Source: DATFDN01 sp963818885
GTDB lineage: Bacteria > Pseudomonadota > Alphaproteobacteria > Acetobacterales > Acetobacteraceae
Assembly (NCBI GenBank): GCA_963818885.1
Contig: CAWFTP010000004.1
Span: 576,738-640,737 of the forward strand
Direction of reading: 5' to 3'
Length of the DNA stretch: 64,000 nt
Both the position numbers and the translations under genes were made by a program. This document shows positions 36,843-45,207 of the stretch, piece by piece. The stretch's first letter is position 1; each line of letters starts with the position of its first letter. A model generated the notes under the pieces. The model was given only the letters and a program-made list of their open reading frames with translations, was not told the DNA's origin and did not search any database.

Positions 36843-38336
36843 TTAGTCGAATCCGAGGAAACCCGGGCTGGCGCTCAGCTTCGGGGCCCTGCGAAGCGTG
36901 TCGATGTCGGGGACGGGCCGCGCCGTCCGGGGATCATCGGCGAGCATCTCCTCCAGCGCCGCAGCAACTGCCAGCACCAACGCATCTCCACCCCGAGGCC
37001 CGACGATCTGCAACCCGAACGGCATCCCAGCGCGATCGAGACCGAGGGGCAGCGACAGCGCGGGATGGCCGGCGAGCGTCACCGCATAGGCGAGGGCCAG
37101 CCAGTGGAAATAGGTCCGCGTTCTCTTGCCGTCGATCTCGGCCGGATAGAGCTCACGCCACGGCCGCGGGCTGACCGTGATCGATGGGGTCAGAATGACA
37201 TCGTAGCCGCGGAAGAAATCCTGCCAGCGCCGGTAGAGCGCGGTCTGCGCCACAAGAGCGCGAGCGATCTGCGAGCTGTCGTATCCGAGGCCCTCCGCCA
37301 CGTTGGCCCGCACGTTCGGTCCGACCTGGTCCGGCGAGGTCCGCACCTTCTCGGCGTGGCCGGCGACGAAATTGAGCGCCCGAGTCACCTCGAACGCTTC
37401 GTCGGCACCGCGGCAATCGGGCGTCGCATCGTCGGCGCGGTGGAAGACGTGTCGGAACAGGTCGGTCTTCTCGGCGAACACCTCCGCTATGTGGCGCTCA
37501 GTGGGGGCGAAGCCGAAATCTGGGGTGAGCGCGACTCGCAGGCATGCGAGGTCGATCGGGGCAGGATAGGCGAAATCCTCCGGCCGCCGAACGGTCGCAC
37601 TATGCACGGCCGTCGCGAGCGGGTCGACAGGATTATCGGACACCATCGCGGCCAGCATGAGGCACAAATCAGGCACCGTGCGGGCCATTGGTCCCAGCAC
37701 CGGCAGGGGCGACCAGCCGAGCAACCGCCGTTCGCTCGGCACGAGGCCGGGTGTGGGGCGAAAGCCGACCACGCCGCAGAACGAGGCCGGATTGCGCAGG
37801 CTGCCTCCGGTGTCCGACCCGGTCGCGATCGGCACCATCCCGGTGGCGAGCGCCACGGCCGAGCCTCCCGAGGAGCCGGCGGCGGAGCGGGATGGGTTGA
37901 ACGGGTTGCCGGTGACGCCGTGCACGGCGTTGCGCGTGTTCGCACCCGCGCCGAATTCCGGCGTGTTCGTCTTGCCGAGCACCACGGCGCCGGCGGCACG
38001 CAAATCCGCGACCATCGCGCAGTCCGTCGCGGCGACGTTGTCACGAAACAGCGGGCTGCCGAAGGTGGTCGGCAATCCGGCCGCGTCGTCGAGGTCCTTC
38101 ACCCCCAAGGGGAGCCCGTGCAGGAGGCCAAGCGGTTCGCCCACCGCCACCGCCTCATCGGCCCGTCTCGCCGCGGCGCGGGCCGCGCCATAATCGCGCG
38201 CAATCATGGCATTGACGGCCGGATCGACCGCCTCCATCCGGGCGATGCAGCTTTCCAGCAAAGCGCTAGGCGCAAGCGCGCGCCGTCCGATGAGCCGCCG
38301 GGCCTCAACGGCGGAAAGATCGCAAGGCTCGGTCAT
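36843..38336 (-). CDS. Amidase (amidase signature family)
   Basis: A 497-residue serine amidase. The catalytic triad elements are the Lys in GVKDLDDAAG, the cis-Ser in GSSGGSAVALATGM, and the nucleophile Ser in GSDTGGSLRNPASFCG. It resembles GatA in fold, but no gatB or gatC is near, so a catabolic amidase is likely. It lies 12 bases downstream of the gamma-glutamyltransferase gene on the same strand. The pair may work on peptides, glutathione conjugates or nitrogen compounds; this is inferred from context only. Confidence 0.9.
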   Translation of the reverse strand: MTEPCDLSAVEARRLIGRRALAPSALLESCIARMEAVDPAVNAMIARDYGAARAAARRADEAVAVGEPLGLLHGLPLGVKDLDDAAGLPTTFGSPLFRDNVAATDCAMVADLRAAGAVVLGKTNTPEFGAGANTRNAVHGVTGNPFNPSRSAAGSSGGSAVALATGMVPIATGSDTGGSLRNPASFCGVVGFRPTPGLVPSERRLLGWSPLPVLGPMARTVPDLCLMLAAMVSDNPVDPLATAVHSATVRRPEDFAYPAPIDLACLRVALTPDFGFAPTERHIAEVFAEKTDLFRHVFHRADDATPDCRGADEAFEVTRALNFVAGHAEKVRTSPDQVGPNVRANVAEGLGYDSSQIARALVAQTALYRRWQDFFRGYDVILTPSITVSPRPWRELYPAEIDGKRTRTYFHWLALAYAVTLAGHPALSLPLGLDRAGMPFGLQIVGPRGGDALVLAVAAALEEMLADDPRTARPVPDIDTLRRAPKLSASPGFLGFD

Positions 38337-38348
38337 GTCTCCCTCTCT

Positions 38349-39947
38349 TCAATATCCAAGCGCCAGCCCGTCCTTGCGCGGATCGGAGGCTCCCGTCAGA
38401 CAGCCGCGCGCGTGATCGATCCAGATCGCCTGCCCACCGCCGAGCGCTCGCTCCGCCGCTTCGATCCGATGGCCGAGCCGGCTGAGCCGATCGCGCAAAT
38501 CCGGCGGAATACCGCGCTCCACCTGCACGACGTCGCTGATCGGCATCACCCGCGGATGGTCCAGCGCCTCCTGCAAATCGAGACCGTGGTCGATGAGATT
38601 CGTCAGAAACAAGGTCTGTCCCATTGGCTGGAAATGCCCGCCCATAACCCCATAGGGCATGACGGCGCTGCCGCCCTGCATCAGCATTCCCGGAATGATC
38701 GTATGCATCGGCCGCTTGCCGGGCGCGATGCAGTTCGGATGCCCGCGTTCGAGCCGAAAGCTGAAGCCGCGATTGTGCAGCATCACGCCGGAGCGGGGCG
38801 CGAGGATGGCCGAGCCGAACGACTGGAAGAGCGAGTTGATGAGGCTGCACGCATTGCCGTCGCGATCGACGACACAAAGATAGACCGTGTCCCGGTGCGC
38901 CGGCAGCGCCGCCTCGCCCGCCCGCGGTAGATCCCGCAGGGCACGCGAATCGTCGATCAGGCAACGCAGCTGCGCGAGGTATGCCGGATCGAGAAGCCTC
39001 CGCACCGGGACGTCCGCCGCCGCCGGATCGGCGATGAAGGCGTCGCGATCGCGATAGACGAGGCGGGCCGCCTCGATATGGCGATGATAGCGCAGCGCCC
39101 CCAGAGGTCCGCCCGGAGCGGGGCCGAGCCCTTCCAAGATCCCGAGCATCATCAGGACGATGAGGCCGGTGCCGTTGGGTGGACACTGGAAAACCTCATA
39201 GCCGTGCCAGGGTGCGCGAATGGGATCGACGAAGATGGGGCTTCGCAGGCCGGCGGCGAAGTCCTCCTCGGTATGCAGCCCGCCATGGGAGCGGAGGGTG
39301 GCGACCATGTCGGCGGCGACCGGTCCTTCGTAGAAGGCATGCGCGCCGTCCCGGGCGATCGCACGAAGGGTCTCGCCGAGAGCGGCGTTGCGAAATACAT
39401 CTCCAGCCTTCGGCGCCCCGCCGTCCGGCAGGAAGGCGGTCGCGCGATTGCGGCGGAGCCGGCCTCGCTCGCGCTCCCAGTCGGAGGCGACCCGCGGATG
39501 CACCGGCCACCCCTCCTCCGCGAGGCGGATGGCGGGGCGCAGAAGCTCGTCCAGCCCCTTGCGCCCATGCGCCTCGAGGAGGAGCTCCCAGGCCGCGACC
39601 GCGCCGGGGATGGTGACGGTGTGGGCGGAGATCGGATCGAGCGCCGTAACCCCCGTGGCTTCGAACCAGTCGATGGTGGCGCTCGCTGGCGCCTTGCCCG
39701 AGCCGTTGAGGGCAATGACCCCTCCGGTACCAGCGGGCGCGTAGAGGCAGAAGCAGTCGCCCCCGATGCCGGTGGACTGGGGCTCGACAACGCAGAGCAC
39801 GGCGCACGCCGCGACGGCGGCATCGGCCGCGTTGCCGCCGTCGCGCAGCACATCGAGCGCGGTGAGGGTCGCGATCGGCATGGATGTCGCCGCCATGCCG
39901 CTCGTCGCGTATACGAGGGAGCGGCCCGGCAGTTGGAAGTCCCGCAT
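38349..39947 (-). CDS. ggt: Gamma-glutamyltransferase family protein
   Basis: A 532-residue Ntn-hydrolase. The N-terminal part (ATSGMAATSMPIATLTALDV, LRDGGNAADAAVAACA and STGIGGDCF) is the large subunit. HRDTVYLCVVDRDGNACSLI contains the Thr at which the precursor self-cleaves and which becomes the nucleophile. PYGVMGGHFQPMGQ replaces the usual GSPGG region and fits the acylase/GGT-like branch. No signal peptide is visible with the chosen start at 39947, so a cytosolic enzyme is likely. It is cotranscribed with the amidase and divergent from csaA. Confidence 0.88.
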   Translation of the reverse strand: MRDFQLPGRSLVYATSGMAATSMPIATLTALDVLRDGGNAADAAVAACAVLCVVEPQSTGIGGDCFCLYAPAGTGGVIALNGSGKAPASATIDWFEATGVTALDPISAHTVTIPGAVAAWELLLEAHGRKGLDELLRPAIRLAEEGWPVHPRVASDWERERGRLRRNRATAFLPDGGAPKAGDVFRNAALGETLRAIARDGAHAFYEGPVAADMVATLRSHGGLHTEEDFAAGLRSPIFVDPIRAPWHGYEVFQCPPNGTGLIVLMMLGILEGLGPAPGGPLGALRYHRHIEAARLVYRDRDAFIADPAAADVPVRRLLDPAYLAQLRCLIDDSRALRDLPRAGEAALPAHRDTVYLCVVDRDGNACSLINSLFQSFGSAILAPRSGVMLHNRGFSFRLERGHPNCIAPGKRPMHTIIPGMLMQGGSAVMPYGVMGGHFQPMGQTLFLTNLIDHGLDLQEALDHPRVMPISDVVQVERGIPPDLRDRLSRLGHRIEAAERALGGGQAIWIDHARGCLTGASDPRKDGLALGY

Positions 39948-40046
39948 GCGGATCGAAATCTCCGGACAACGCCACGAGACTGGCTTTGCGCGCGGCGGTT
40001 GGCAACCCGCCTGCGCGGCGCCCAATCGGGTGGACGGGAGGAGCGG

Positions 40047-40382
40047 ATGATCATCGGCATGGACGATTTCGAACGCGTGGACATCCGCGTCGGCACCATC
40101 ATCGATGCGCAGCCCTTTCCCGAAGCGCGCAAGCCGGCGCTGAAGCTCACGATCGATTTCGGCCCCGAGATCGGCATTCGCCGCTCCTCGGCGCAGATCG
40201 CCGTGCACTACACATGCGACCAGCTGATTGGGGGCCAGGTGGCGGCGGTGGTGAACTTTCCGCCCCGGCAGATCGGCCCGTTCGTCAGCGAGGTGCTCAC
40301 GCTGGGGTTTCCGGACGAGGATGGCGCCGTCGTCCTGGTCAAGCCGTCCCTCAAGGTGCCCGACGGCGGGCGGCTCTTCTAA
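40047..40382 (+). CDS. csaA: tRNA-binding domain protein CsaA-like
   Basis: A 111-residue single OB-fold of the EMAP/CsaA type: FERVDIRVGTIIDAQPFPEA, LKLTIDFG, then SSAQIAVHYT and VNFPPRQIGPFVSEVLTLGF. CsaA dimers bind tRNA and have been reported to have chaperone-like activity. GGGAGGAGCGG precedes the ATG. Its stop overlaps the gpt start by one base (TAATG), giving a coupled pair. Confidence 0.92.
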   Translation: MIIGMDDFERVDIRVGTIIDAQPFPEARKPALKLTIDFGPEIGIRRSSAQIAVHYTCDQLIGGQVAAVVNFPPRQIGPFVSEVLTLGFPDEDGAVVLVKPSLKVPDGGRLF

Positions 40383-40873
40383 TGCCGGCTCATTTCTACA
40401 CCGTGACCTGGGACCAGCTCCATCGCGACGCGCGCGCGCTCGCCTGGCGCCTGATCGGCAAGGGGCCGTTCAGGGGCCTCGTCGCGGTCACCCGCGGGGG
40501 ACTGATCCCGGCGGCGATCGTGGCACGCGAGCTCGACGTGCGGCTGATCGAGAGCGTATCGATCGTGAGCTACGCGGGGGAGTCGGAGAGCTCACGCGCT
40601 ACTCCGGAGATTCTCAAGCGGCCGGTGGGCGCGGGGGATGGAGAGGGTTTCCTCATCGTGGACGATCTTGTCGACACCGGCGCAACCGCGCGCGTCGTCC
40701 GCGGAATGCTCCCCAACGCCCATTTCGCCTGCATCTACGCCAAGCCCGCGGCGCGTGGCGCGGTGGACACCTTCATCACCGAAGTCTCGCAGGACACCTG
40801 GATCCTGTTCCCGTGGGACACCGACGCCGAGCCGCGCTTCGTCGAGCCCCTGGTGCGCCGAGGTTCCGCTTAG
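40382..40873 (+). CDS. gpt: Xanthine-guanine phosphoribosyltransferase
   Basis: A 163-residue type I PRTase that salvages guanine and xanthine to nucleotides using PRPP. The PRPP loop is LIVDDLVDTGATARVV; VAVTRGGLIPAAIVARELDV and SYAGE are the N-terminal and substrate loops. The length is as in Gpt of E. coli. It is translationally coupled to csaA and overlaps the end of the convergent CDP-diacylglycerol diphosphatase gene by four bases. Confidence 0.93.
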   Translation: MPAHFYTVTWDQLHRDARALAWRLIGKGPFRGLVAVTRGGLIPAAIVARELDVRLIESVSIVSYAGESESSRATPEILKRPVGAGDGEGFLIVDDLVDTGATARVVRGMLPNAHFACIYAKPAARGAVDTFITEVSQDTWILFPWDTDAEPRFVEPLVRRGSA

Positions 40874-41620
40874 TGATGGGCAAGGGCGCAGGCGTGGTCC
40901 TGGAGCTCCTCACCGGAGCCGCGATTCCCCGCATCCGGGTCGGCGCGGCCAGCAAGCAGGACGAAGCCCTGCTGTCCCTCGAATGTCGCGCCGGCGGCCA
41001 CGATGGTCATGCGGGCCATGTCCTGCGCTGCTCCGGGAATGTCCCTGGCCACGAGCTCGAACGGGGTTGCTCCAGGGCGGTCCAGGGTCCAGACGCGTCG
41101 CGCCCAGTATCGGTGACCGGCGAGGTCTGCCGGGAAGATGGTCCAGTCATCGGTGATGGCCGCGAAATGGTCGTGCAGCAGGATTTGGATATCGGCGCGG
41201 ATGCAGTCGATATGGATGTGAAGCTGGGTCTGGGTGCGGCCATAGAGCGAGTTGATCGCAAGCGAAATGGCGTCGCGCGACAGGTCATCGTTCGCCAAGG
41301 CCCGGGTCAGGCCGATCTGCCGCCAGGCGAGCGCGAAGTAGTTAGGGGCAGCGGGCAACAGGATGGCGGGATCCTCGATCCCGGTGATCCGGGCGGTGGG
41401 GATGAGGAGGGTTTGGGTGGCGCCTCTCCGGTCCTTCAGGATAGCGAAGCTGCGTTCTATGTCCGTCGACAGGCAGGGTGTCGGCACGTGAAAGCGCTCT
41501 TGATGCGGGACGCAGAGGCCATGAGCGATGTTCCACAGGGCGTTGGGGTCGGCACTGGCCGGCGGAACTCTTTGCGAGAACAAACGCCGCGAGGACCGTC
41601 AGGAGCAGTGAAAGGCGCAT
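40870..41620 (-). pseudogene. cdh: CDP-diacylglycerol diphosphatase, frameshifted
   Basis: Hydrolyses CDP-diacylglycerol to CMP and phosphatidate. The start MRLSLLLTVLAAFVLA at 41620 is a signal peptide or membrane anchor. A shift near 41560 (one extra base in GCCGGCC) joins it to SADPNALWNIAHGLCVPHQE. The body has HVPTPCLS, LLIPTARITGIEDP, SLYGRTQTQLHIHIDC (HIT-like histidines) and LAGHRYWAR. Length 751 = 3x250+1, so the product is 249 residues, as in Cdh. Its first codons overlap divergently with the start of rsmG by 13 bases. Confidence 0.87.
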
Positions 41621-42225
41621 GTCCGCATTGCCCGGGAGAATCGCTTCCGAGCGCTCCACGTGAAGCGCTCGAGCCGTTCGCGTCACTGTTGCTGAAATGG
41701 AACCGCTCCATCAACCTTATAGCGTACCGGGACGAGCGCGCGCTGTGGGAGCGGCACATCGACGATTCGCTTCGCCTTGCTCCCCTGATCCCGTGCGGGA
41801 CGGATCGGGCAATTGATCTCGGCTCGGGCGCGGGATTCCCTGGACTCGTCCTCGCGTTGGCCACCGGCCTTCCCTTCACGCTCATCGAAGCTGATCATCG
41901 GAAAGCCGCCTTCCTGAACGAGGCGCGCCGGATCACGGGTGCGCCTGTCTGCGTGCTTGAAGGCCGGATCGAGGCGGCGGATATCCTCCCTGCCCCGCTC
42001 GTCACCGCGCGCGCGCTCGCCCCGCTGCCGCGGCTGCTGAGCCTGGTCGCGCCCAAGCTCGCGCCGGGCGGCGTCGCGCTCCTGCCGAAGGGCGAGCGCA
42101 GCGAGGCCGAATTGACGGCGGCGCGGCGCAGATGGCAGATGGATGTGGTGCGAATCCCCGGACGGACACCAGGCGCTGTCGTCCTCAAGATCAGCGAGCT
42201 ATATCCTGTCCCACCCCGGCCCTGA
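41608..42225 (+). CDS. rsmG: 16S rRNA (guanine527-N7)-methyltransferase RsmG
   Basis: Methylates G527 of 16S rRNA. The SAM motif is AIDLGSGAGFPGLVLA, preceded by LLLKWNRSINLIA and WERHIDDSLRLAPLI, all typical of RsmG/GidB. The only usable start near the family N terminus is GTG at 41608, giving 205 residues. It leads the conserved rsmG-parA-parB block, but mnmE/mnmG, which normally precede it, are replaced by csaA-gpt-cdh. A parS-like palindrome lies in its first codons. Confidence 0.92.
   Translation: MKGACPHCPGESLPSAPREALEPFASLLLKWNRSINLIAYRDERALWERHIDDSLRLAPLIPCGTDRAIDLGSGAGFPGLVLALATGLPFTLIEADHRKAAFLNEARRITGAPVCVLEGRIEAADILPAPLVTARALAPLPRLLSLVAPKLAPGGVALLPKGERSEAELTAARRRWQMDVVRIPGRTPGAVVLKISELYPVPPRP
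41651..41668. promoter_or_regulatory. parS-like palindrome inside the rsmG 5' end
   Basis: GCGCTCCACGTGAAGCGC keeps the CACGTG core and is palindromic except for one base pair. The alphaproteobacterial parS consensus is TGTTTCACGTGAAACA, often found in exactly this place because RsmG often begins with codons for FHVEH. The outer arms differ from consensus, so ParB binding is uncertain. Confidence 0.4.
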
Positions 42226-43042
42226 CCCCACTCCGCCGCCGAAAGGGACGCGCATCCTTGCGGTGGCCAATCAGAAAGGAGGCGTCGGCAAGACGACGAC
42301 CGCGGTCAATCTCGCGACGGCGCTCGCCGCCGCCGGCCAATCAGTGCTGCTGATCGACCTCGACCCGCAAGGAAACGCCTCGACCGGCCTCGGCGTGCCG
42401 CCGCAGGACCGGACTTTGGGAACCTATTGCGTGCTTGCGCTCGGCGCGCCGCCGGGCGATGCCGCGATGCCGTCAGCCATTCCGAACCTCGCGGTCATCG
42501 CGGCGGAGGCGGACCTGGCAGGCGCGGAGGTCGAGCTTGCCGGCTTCTCCCGTCGCGAATACCGGCTGCGTGACGCGTTGCAGCCCCTGCGGTCGGGACA
42601 GACACGGTTTGACTTCGTCCTGATCGACTGTCCTCCCAGCCTGGGCCTGCTGACGATCAACGCCCTGGTCGCCGCCGATACCGTGCTCGTTCCCTTGCAA
42701 TGTGAATACTATGCGCTCGAAGGGATCAGCGGGCTCATGCGCACGGTCGAGGGTGTCAGGCGCTCGCTGAACCCGGCCCTGCGGCTGCAAGGAATCGTGC
42801 TCACCATGTTCGACCGCCGCAATGCGCTCTCCGGCCTCATCGAGCAGGATGCGCGGGAATATTTCGGCGATGCCGTATATGCAACGGTTATCCCGCGCAA
42901 CGTGCGAGTGACGGAGGCACCCAGCCACGGCAAACCCGTCCTCCTCTACGACATCCGCTCGCCCGGCGCGCAGGCCTATATCCAGCTGGCCGCCGAACTC
43001 CTGCGCCAGCAGAGGCAGGCGGGCGCGGGGGCGGCGTCCTGA
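42143..43042 (+). CDS. parA: Chromosome partitioning ATPase ParA
   Basis: A Walker-type ATPase that moves ParB-parS complexes. The deviant Walker A is ANQKGGVGKTTTAVNLATAL, Walker A' is LLIDLDPQGNAST, and Walker B is FVLIDCPPSLGLLTINAL; LQCEYYALEGISGLM is typical. The ATG at 42143 gives a 35-residue tail before RILAVANQ and overlaps rsmG by 83 bases. No better start codon lies closer, so the start may be wrong or an indel may hide the real one. It overlaps parB by one base. Confidence 0.94.
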   Translation: MWCESPDGHQALSSSRSASYILSHPGPDPTPPPKGTRILAVANQKGGVGKTTTAVNLATALAAAGQSVLLIDLDPQGNASTGLGVPPQDRTLGTYCVLALGAPPGDAAMPSAIPNLAVIAAEADLAGAEVELAGFSRREYRLRDALQPLRSGQTRFDFVLIDCPPSLGLLTINALVAADTVLVPLQCEYYALEGISGLMRTVEGVRRSLNPALRLQGIVLTMFDRRNALSGLIEQDAREYFGDAVYATVIPRNVRVTEAPSHGKPVLLYDIRSPGAQAYIQLAAELLRQQRQAGAGAAS

Positions 43043-43887
43043 TGGCGCGTGAACCGCCTGCCCGACTGGGACGCGGCTTGGCGACGCTGCTGGGCGATTC
43101 TGCCACGCAACCTGCCGGACCGGGCGAATCGATCCGCTTCGTCGCCCTCGACGTGCTGGAGCCAGGTCCGTTTCAACCGCGCGGCAGCATCGACAAGGAC
43201 GCCCTCGAGGAGCTGGCGGCCTCCATCAGGAGCCGGGGCATCCTGCAGCCGTTGCTCGCCCGTCCGCACCCGGCGAGCCGCGGGCGGTTCCAGATCCTTG
43301 CCGGGGAACGCCGATGGCGGGCCGCCGCGCTTGCCGGGCTGCACGAGGTGCCCACCCTCGTGCGCGATGTCACCGATCCCGACGCCCTGGCGGTGGGTCT
43401 GGTCGAGAACCTGCAGCGCCAGGACCTCAACGCGATCGAGGAGGCGGAGGGCTATCATCGCCTGATCGAGGAATTTGGCCTTACCCAGGATCAACTCGCC
43501 AACGCCGTGGGGAAGTCGCGCGCGCATATCGGCAACACGCTGCGCCTCCTGAGTGTCCCGCCCAGGATCAAGGCCGCGCTCCTGGCCGGAACCGTAACCG
43601 CCGGGCATGCGCGTGCTCTCCTTACCCATCCCGATCCGGAGCGCGCCCTCGCCGCAGTGATCGCCAACGGCCTGTCGGTTCGGGCGACCGAGGCGCTCGC
43701 TGCCGAGCGGCGGGCAGAACGTACGCCGCGTCCACGCGATCCCGACCTGGTCGCGCTGGAGCACGAGTTGTCGGCAGCGCTCGGCTTGAGGATCGAGATT
43801 GCGGGGATGGTGGACCGCGGGACGGTCCGTATCGCCTATGGAAGCGCCGAGCAGCTCGAAGGAGTGCTTCAGAAGCTCCGCTCGTAA
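43042..43887 (+). CDS. parB: Chromosome partitioning protein ParB
   Basis: A 281-residue centromere-binding CTPase. It starts with RLGRGLATLLGD, then has FQILAGERRWRAAALAG (CTP-binding box), LVENLQRQDLNAIEEAEGYH and the helix-turn-helix KSRAHIGNTLRLL. The C-terminal about 50 residues form the dimerisation region. It overlaps parA by one base (TGATG). An imperfect palindromic repeat and then the cta operon follow. Confidence 0.95.
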   Translation: MAREPPARLGRGLATLLGDSATQPAGPGESIRFVALDVLEPGPFQPRGSIDKDALEELAASIRSRGILQPLLARPHPASRGRFQILAGERRWRAAALAGLHEVPTLVRDVTDPDALAVGLVENLQRQDLNAIEEAEGYHRLIEEFGLTQDQLANAVGKSRAHIGNTLRLLSVPPRIKAALLAGTVTAGHARALLTHPDPERALAAVIANGLSVRATEALAAERRAERTPRPRDPDLVALEHELSAALGLRIEIAGMVDRGTVRIAYGSAEQLEGVLQKLRS

Positions 43888-43969
43888 CCGGCCGGGCCTC
43901 ATACCAGCCGGCCGCTCTATTGACCGTTCCTCAGCCCGCGCACGGTGACCTCTATCTGGATGGCGGAAG

Positions 43970-44091
43970 CTCCGTGGCGCTCCGTGACCCTCGCGCTTCC
44001 TCCGTGCTGAAATCATTGAAACATGCCGGCATGTCGCGCCTCAAGGGATTCAAGCGCGGAGGAAGCGCGAGGCGACGGAAGTACCACGGAG
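43970..44091. repeat. Long imperfect palindromic repeat element
   Basis: CTCCGTGG...CTCGCGCTTCCTCCG on the left returns as its reverse complement on the right. The 16-base arms at 43989-44004 and 44057-44072 are perfect, outer CTCCGTGG/CCACGGAG pair as well, and the centre is the perfect palindrome ACATGCCGGCATGT (44020-44033). The two halves align along their whole length with a few mismatches and gaps, so they are inverted copies of one sequence. The transcript would form a long hairpin. Similar CTCCGTG-rich intergenic repeats are known in many bacteria, from memory. Confidence 0.75.
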
Positions 44092-44123
44092 AAAGGGTCA
44101 TTGATCTAGCTAGCCGGCCGGCC

Positions 44124-44249
44124 TCAGATCTTCGTCAGCTTCACGAGCGTGATCGCGAAGAACAGCACGGCGAGGGCCAGCAGGACGATCAGCATGGCGA
44201 CATTGCGCACCCGCCGTCGCCGGTCGCGCTCCGCGTCTTCTGGTGACAA
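44124..44249 (-). CDS. Small single-membrane-span protein after ctaB (CoxF-type)
   Basis: A 41-codon frame from TTG at 44249 to TGA at 44124. A charged N terminus (SPEDAERDRRRRVRN) is followed by one transmembrane helix (VAMLIVLLALAVLFFAITLV) and KLTKI. It begins eight bases past the end of ctaB, with AGGCGGGG before it. Alphaproteobacterial cta operons often carry a tiny protein of just this pattern in this place, thought to aid oxidase assembly. Its size and composition make chance unlikely; the function is not established here. Confidence 0.75.
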   Translation of the reverse strand: MSPEDAERDRRRRVRNVAMLIVLLALAVLFFAITLVKLTKI

Positions 44250-44256
44250 GCCCCGC

Positions 44257-45207
44257 CTAGCCAATGAACCGGTCGACCGGCAGCGCGGCGAACAGCACGA
44301 ACAGGTAGATGATGGAGAACTTGAACGCGGCCTTCGCGGGAGCGTCGTTCGTCAGGCTGACCCCGGCCGCGTCCTGCCGGTCGTGCAGCACCAGCCAGGC
44401 ATGGACGAAAAAGCCCGCCCCCAGGGCCAACGCCGTTATCGCGTAGATGCGTCCGGAAAAGCCGATCATCCATGGCACTAGGGAGACGGGGACCAGCAGC
44501 AGCGTATAAAGCAGGATCTGCCGGCGGGTCTCCCGCGCCCCCGCTGTGACCGGCAGCATCGGGATGCCCGCGCGGCGGTAGTCGTCGTTCGCCCACAGGG
44601 CGAGCGCCCAGAAATGCGGCGGCGTCCAAAAGAACACGATCGCGAACAGCACCAGCGGAACCACGCCGACCGACCCTGTCACCGCGGCCCAGCCCACGAC
44701 GGCCGGAAACGCGCCCGCCGCGCCCCCGATGACGATGTTCTGCGGGGTGCGGCGCTTCAGCCACATCGTGTAGACGAACACGTAGAAGAAGATCGACAAC
44801 GCGAGCATGGACGCTGCGGCGATATTCGTCGCCACCAGCATCACCAGCACCGCGCCCGCCCCCAGCACGATGCCGTAGCCGAGGGCGGCGCCCGCCTGAA
44901 TGCGCCCGGCCGGGATCGGCCGGTTGCGCGTCCGTCGCATCACCGCATCGATATCGCGGTCGTACCACATGTTGATCGCGCCGCACGCACCCGCCGCGAC
45001 GGCGATGCACAGGACCGCGGTGAACCCCAGGACGGGGTTCAGCCGCCCCGGCGCGATCAGCACCCCGATCAGCCCGGTGAAGACGACGAGCGACATCACC
45101 CCTGGCTTGAGCAGTGCGACCCAATCGCGCAGCTCGGTCTCCTCGCAGGCCGGCGCCGCGCCCCGGAGGGAGTGGTCCCCTCCCTCGCCTGACGCCGTCG
45201 TGCTCAT
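44257..45207 (-). CDS. ctaB: Protoheme IX farnesyltransferase (heme O synthase)
   Basis: A polytopic membrane prenyltransferase that farnesylates heme B to heme O for the aa3 oxidase. The diphosphate-binding motifs are NMWYDRDIDAVMRRTRNRP and YTMWLKRRTPQNIVIGG; about eight hydrophobic helices follow from residue 35. The ATG at 45207 overlaps the ctaD stop by four bases (ATGA). The 316-residue length is normal. The next gene is the 41-codon membrane protein. Confidence 0.95.
   Translation of the reverse strand: MSTTASGEGGDHSLRGAAPACEETELRDWVALLKPGVMSLVVFTGLIGVLIAPGRLNPVLGFTAVLCIAVAAGACGAINMWYDRDIDAVMRRTRNRPIPAGRIQAGAALGYGIVLGAGAVLVMLVATNIAAASMLALSIFFYVFVYTMWLKRRTPQNIVIGGAAGAFPAVVGWAAVTGSVGVVPLVLFAIVFFWTPPHFWALALWANDDYRRAGIPMLPVTAGARETRRQILLYTLLLVPVSLVPWMIGFSGRIYAITALALGAGFFVHAWLVLHDRQDAAGVSLTNDAPAKAAFKFSIIYLFVLFAALPVDRFIG

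Noticed and set aside
38349..40382. Long antisense open frames over ggt, ctaB, sucA, manC and others
   Set aside because: They are mirror frames typical of high-GC coding DNA, rich in Arg and Pro, without any recognisable domain.
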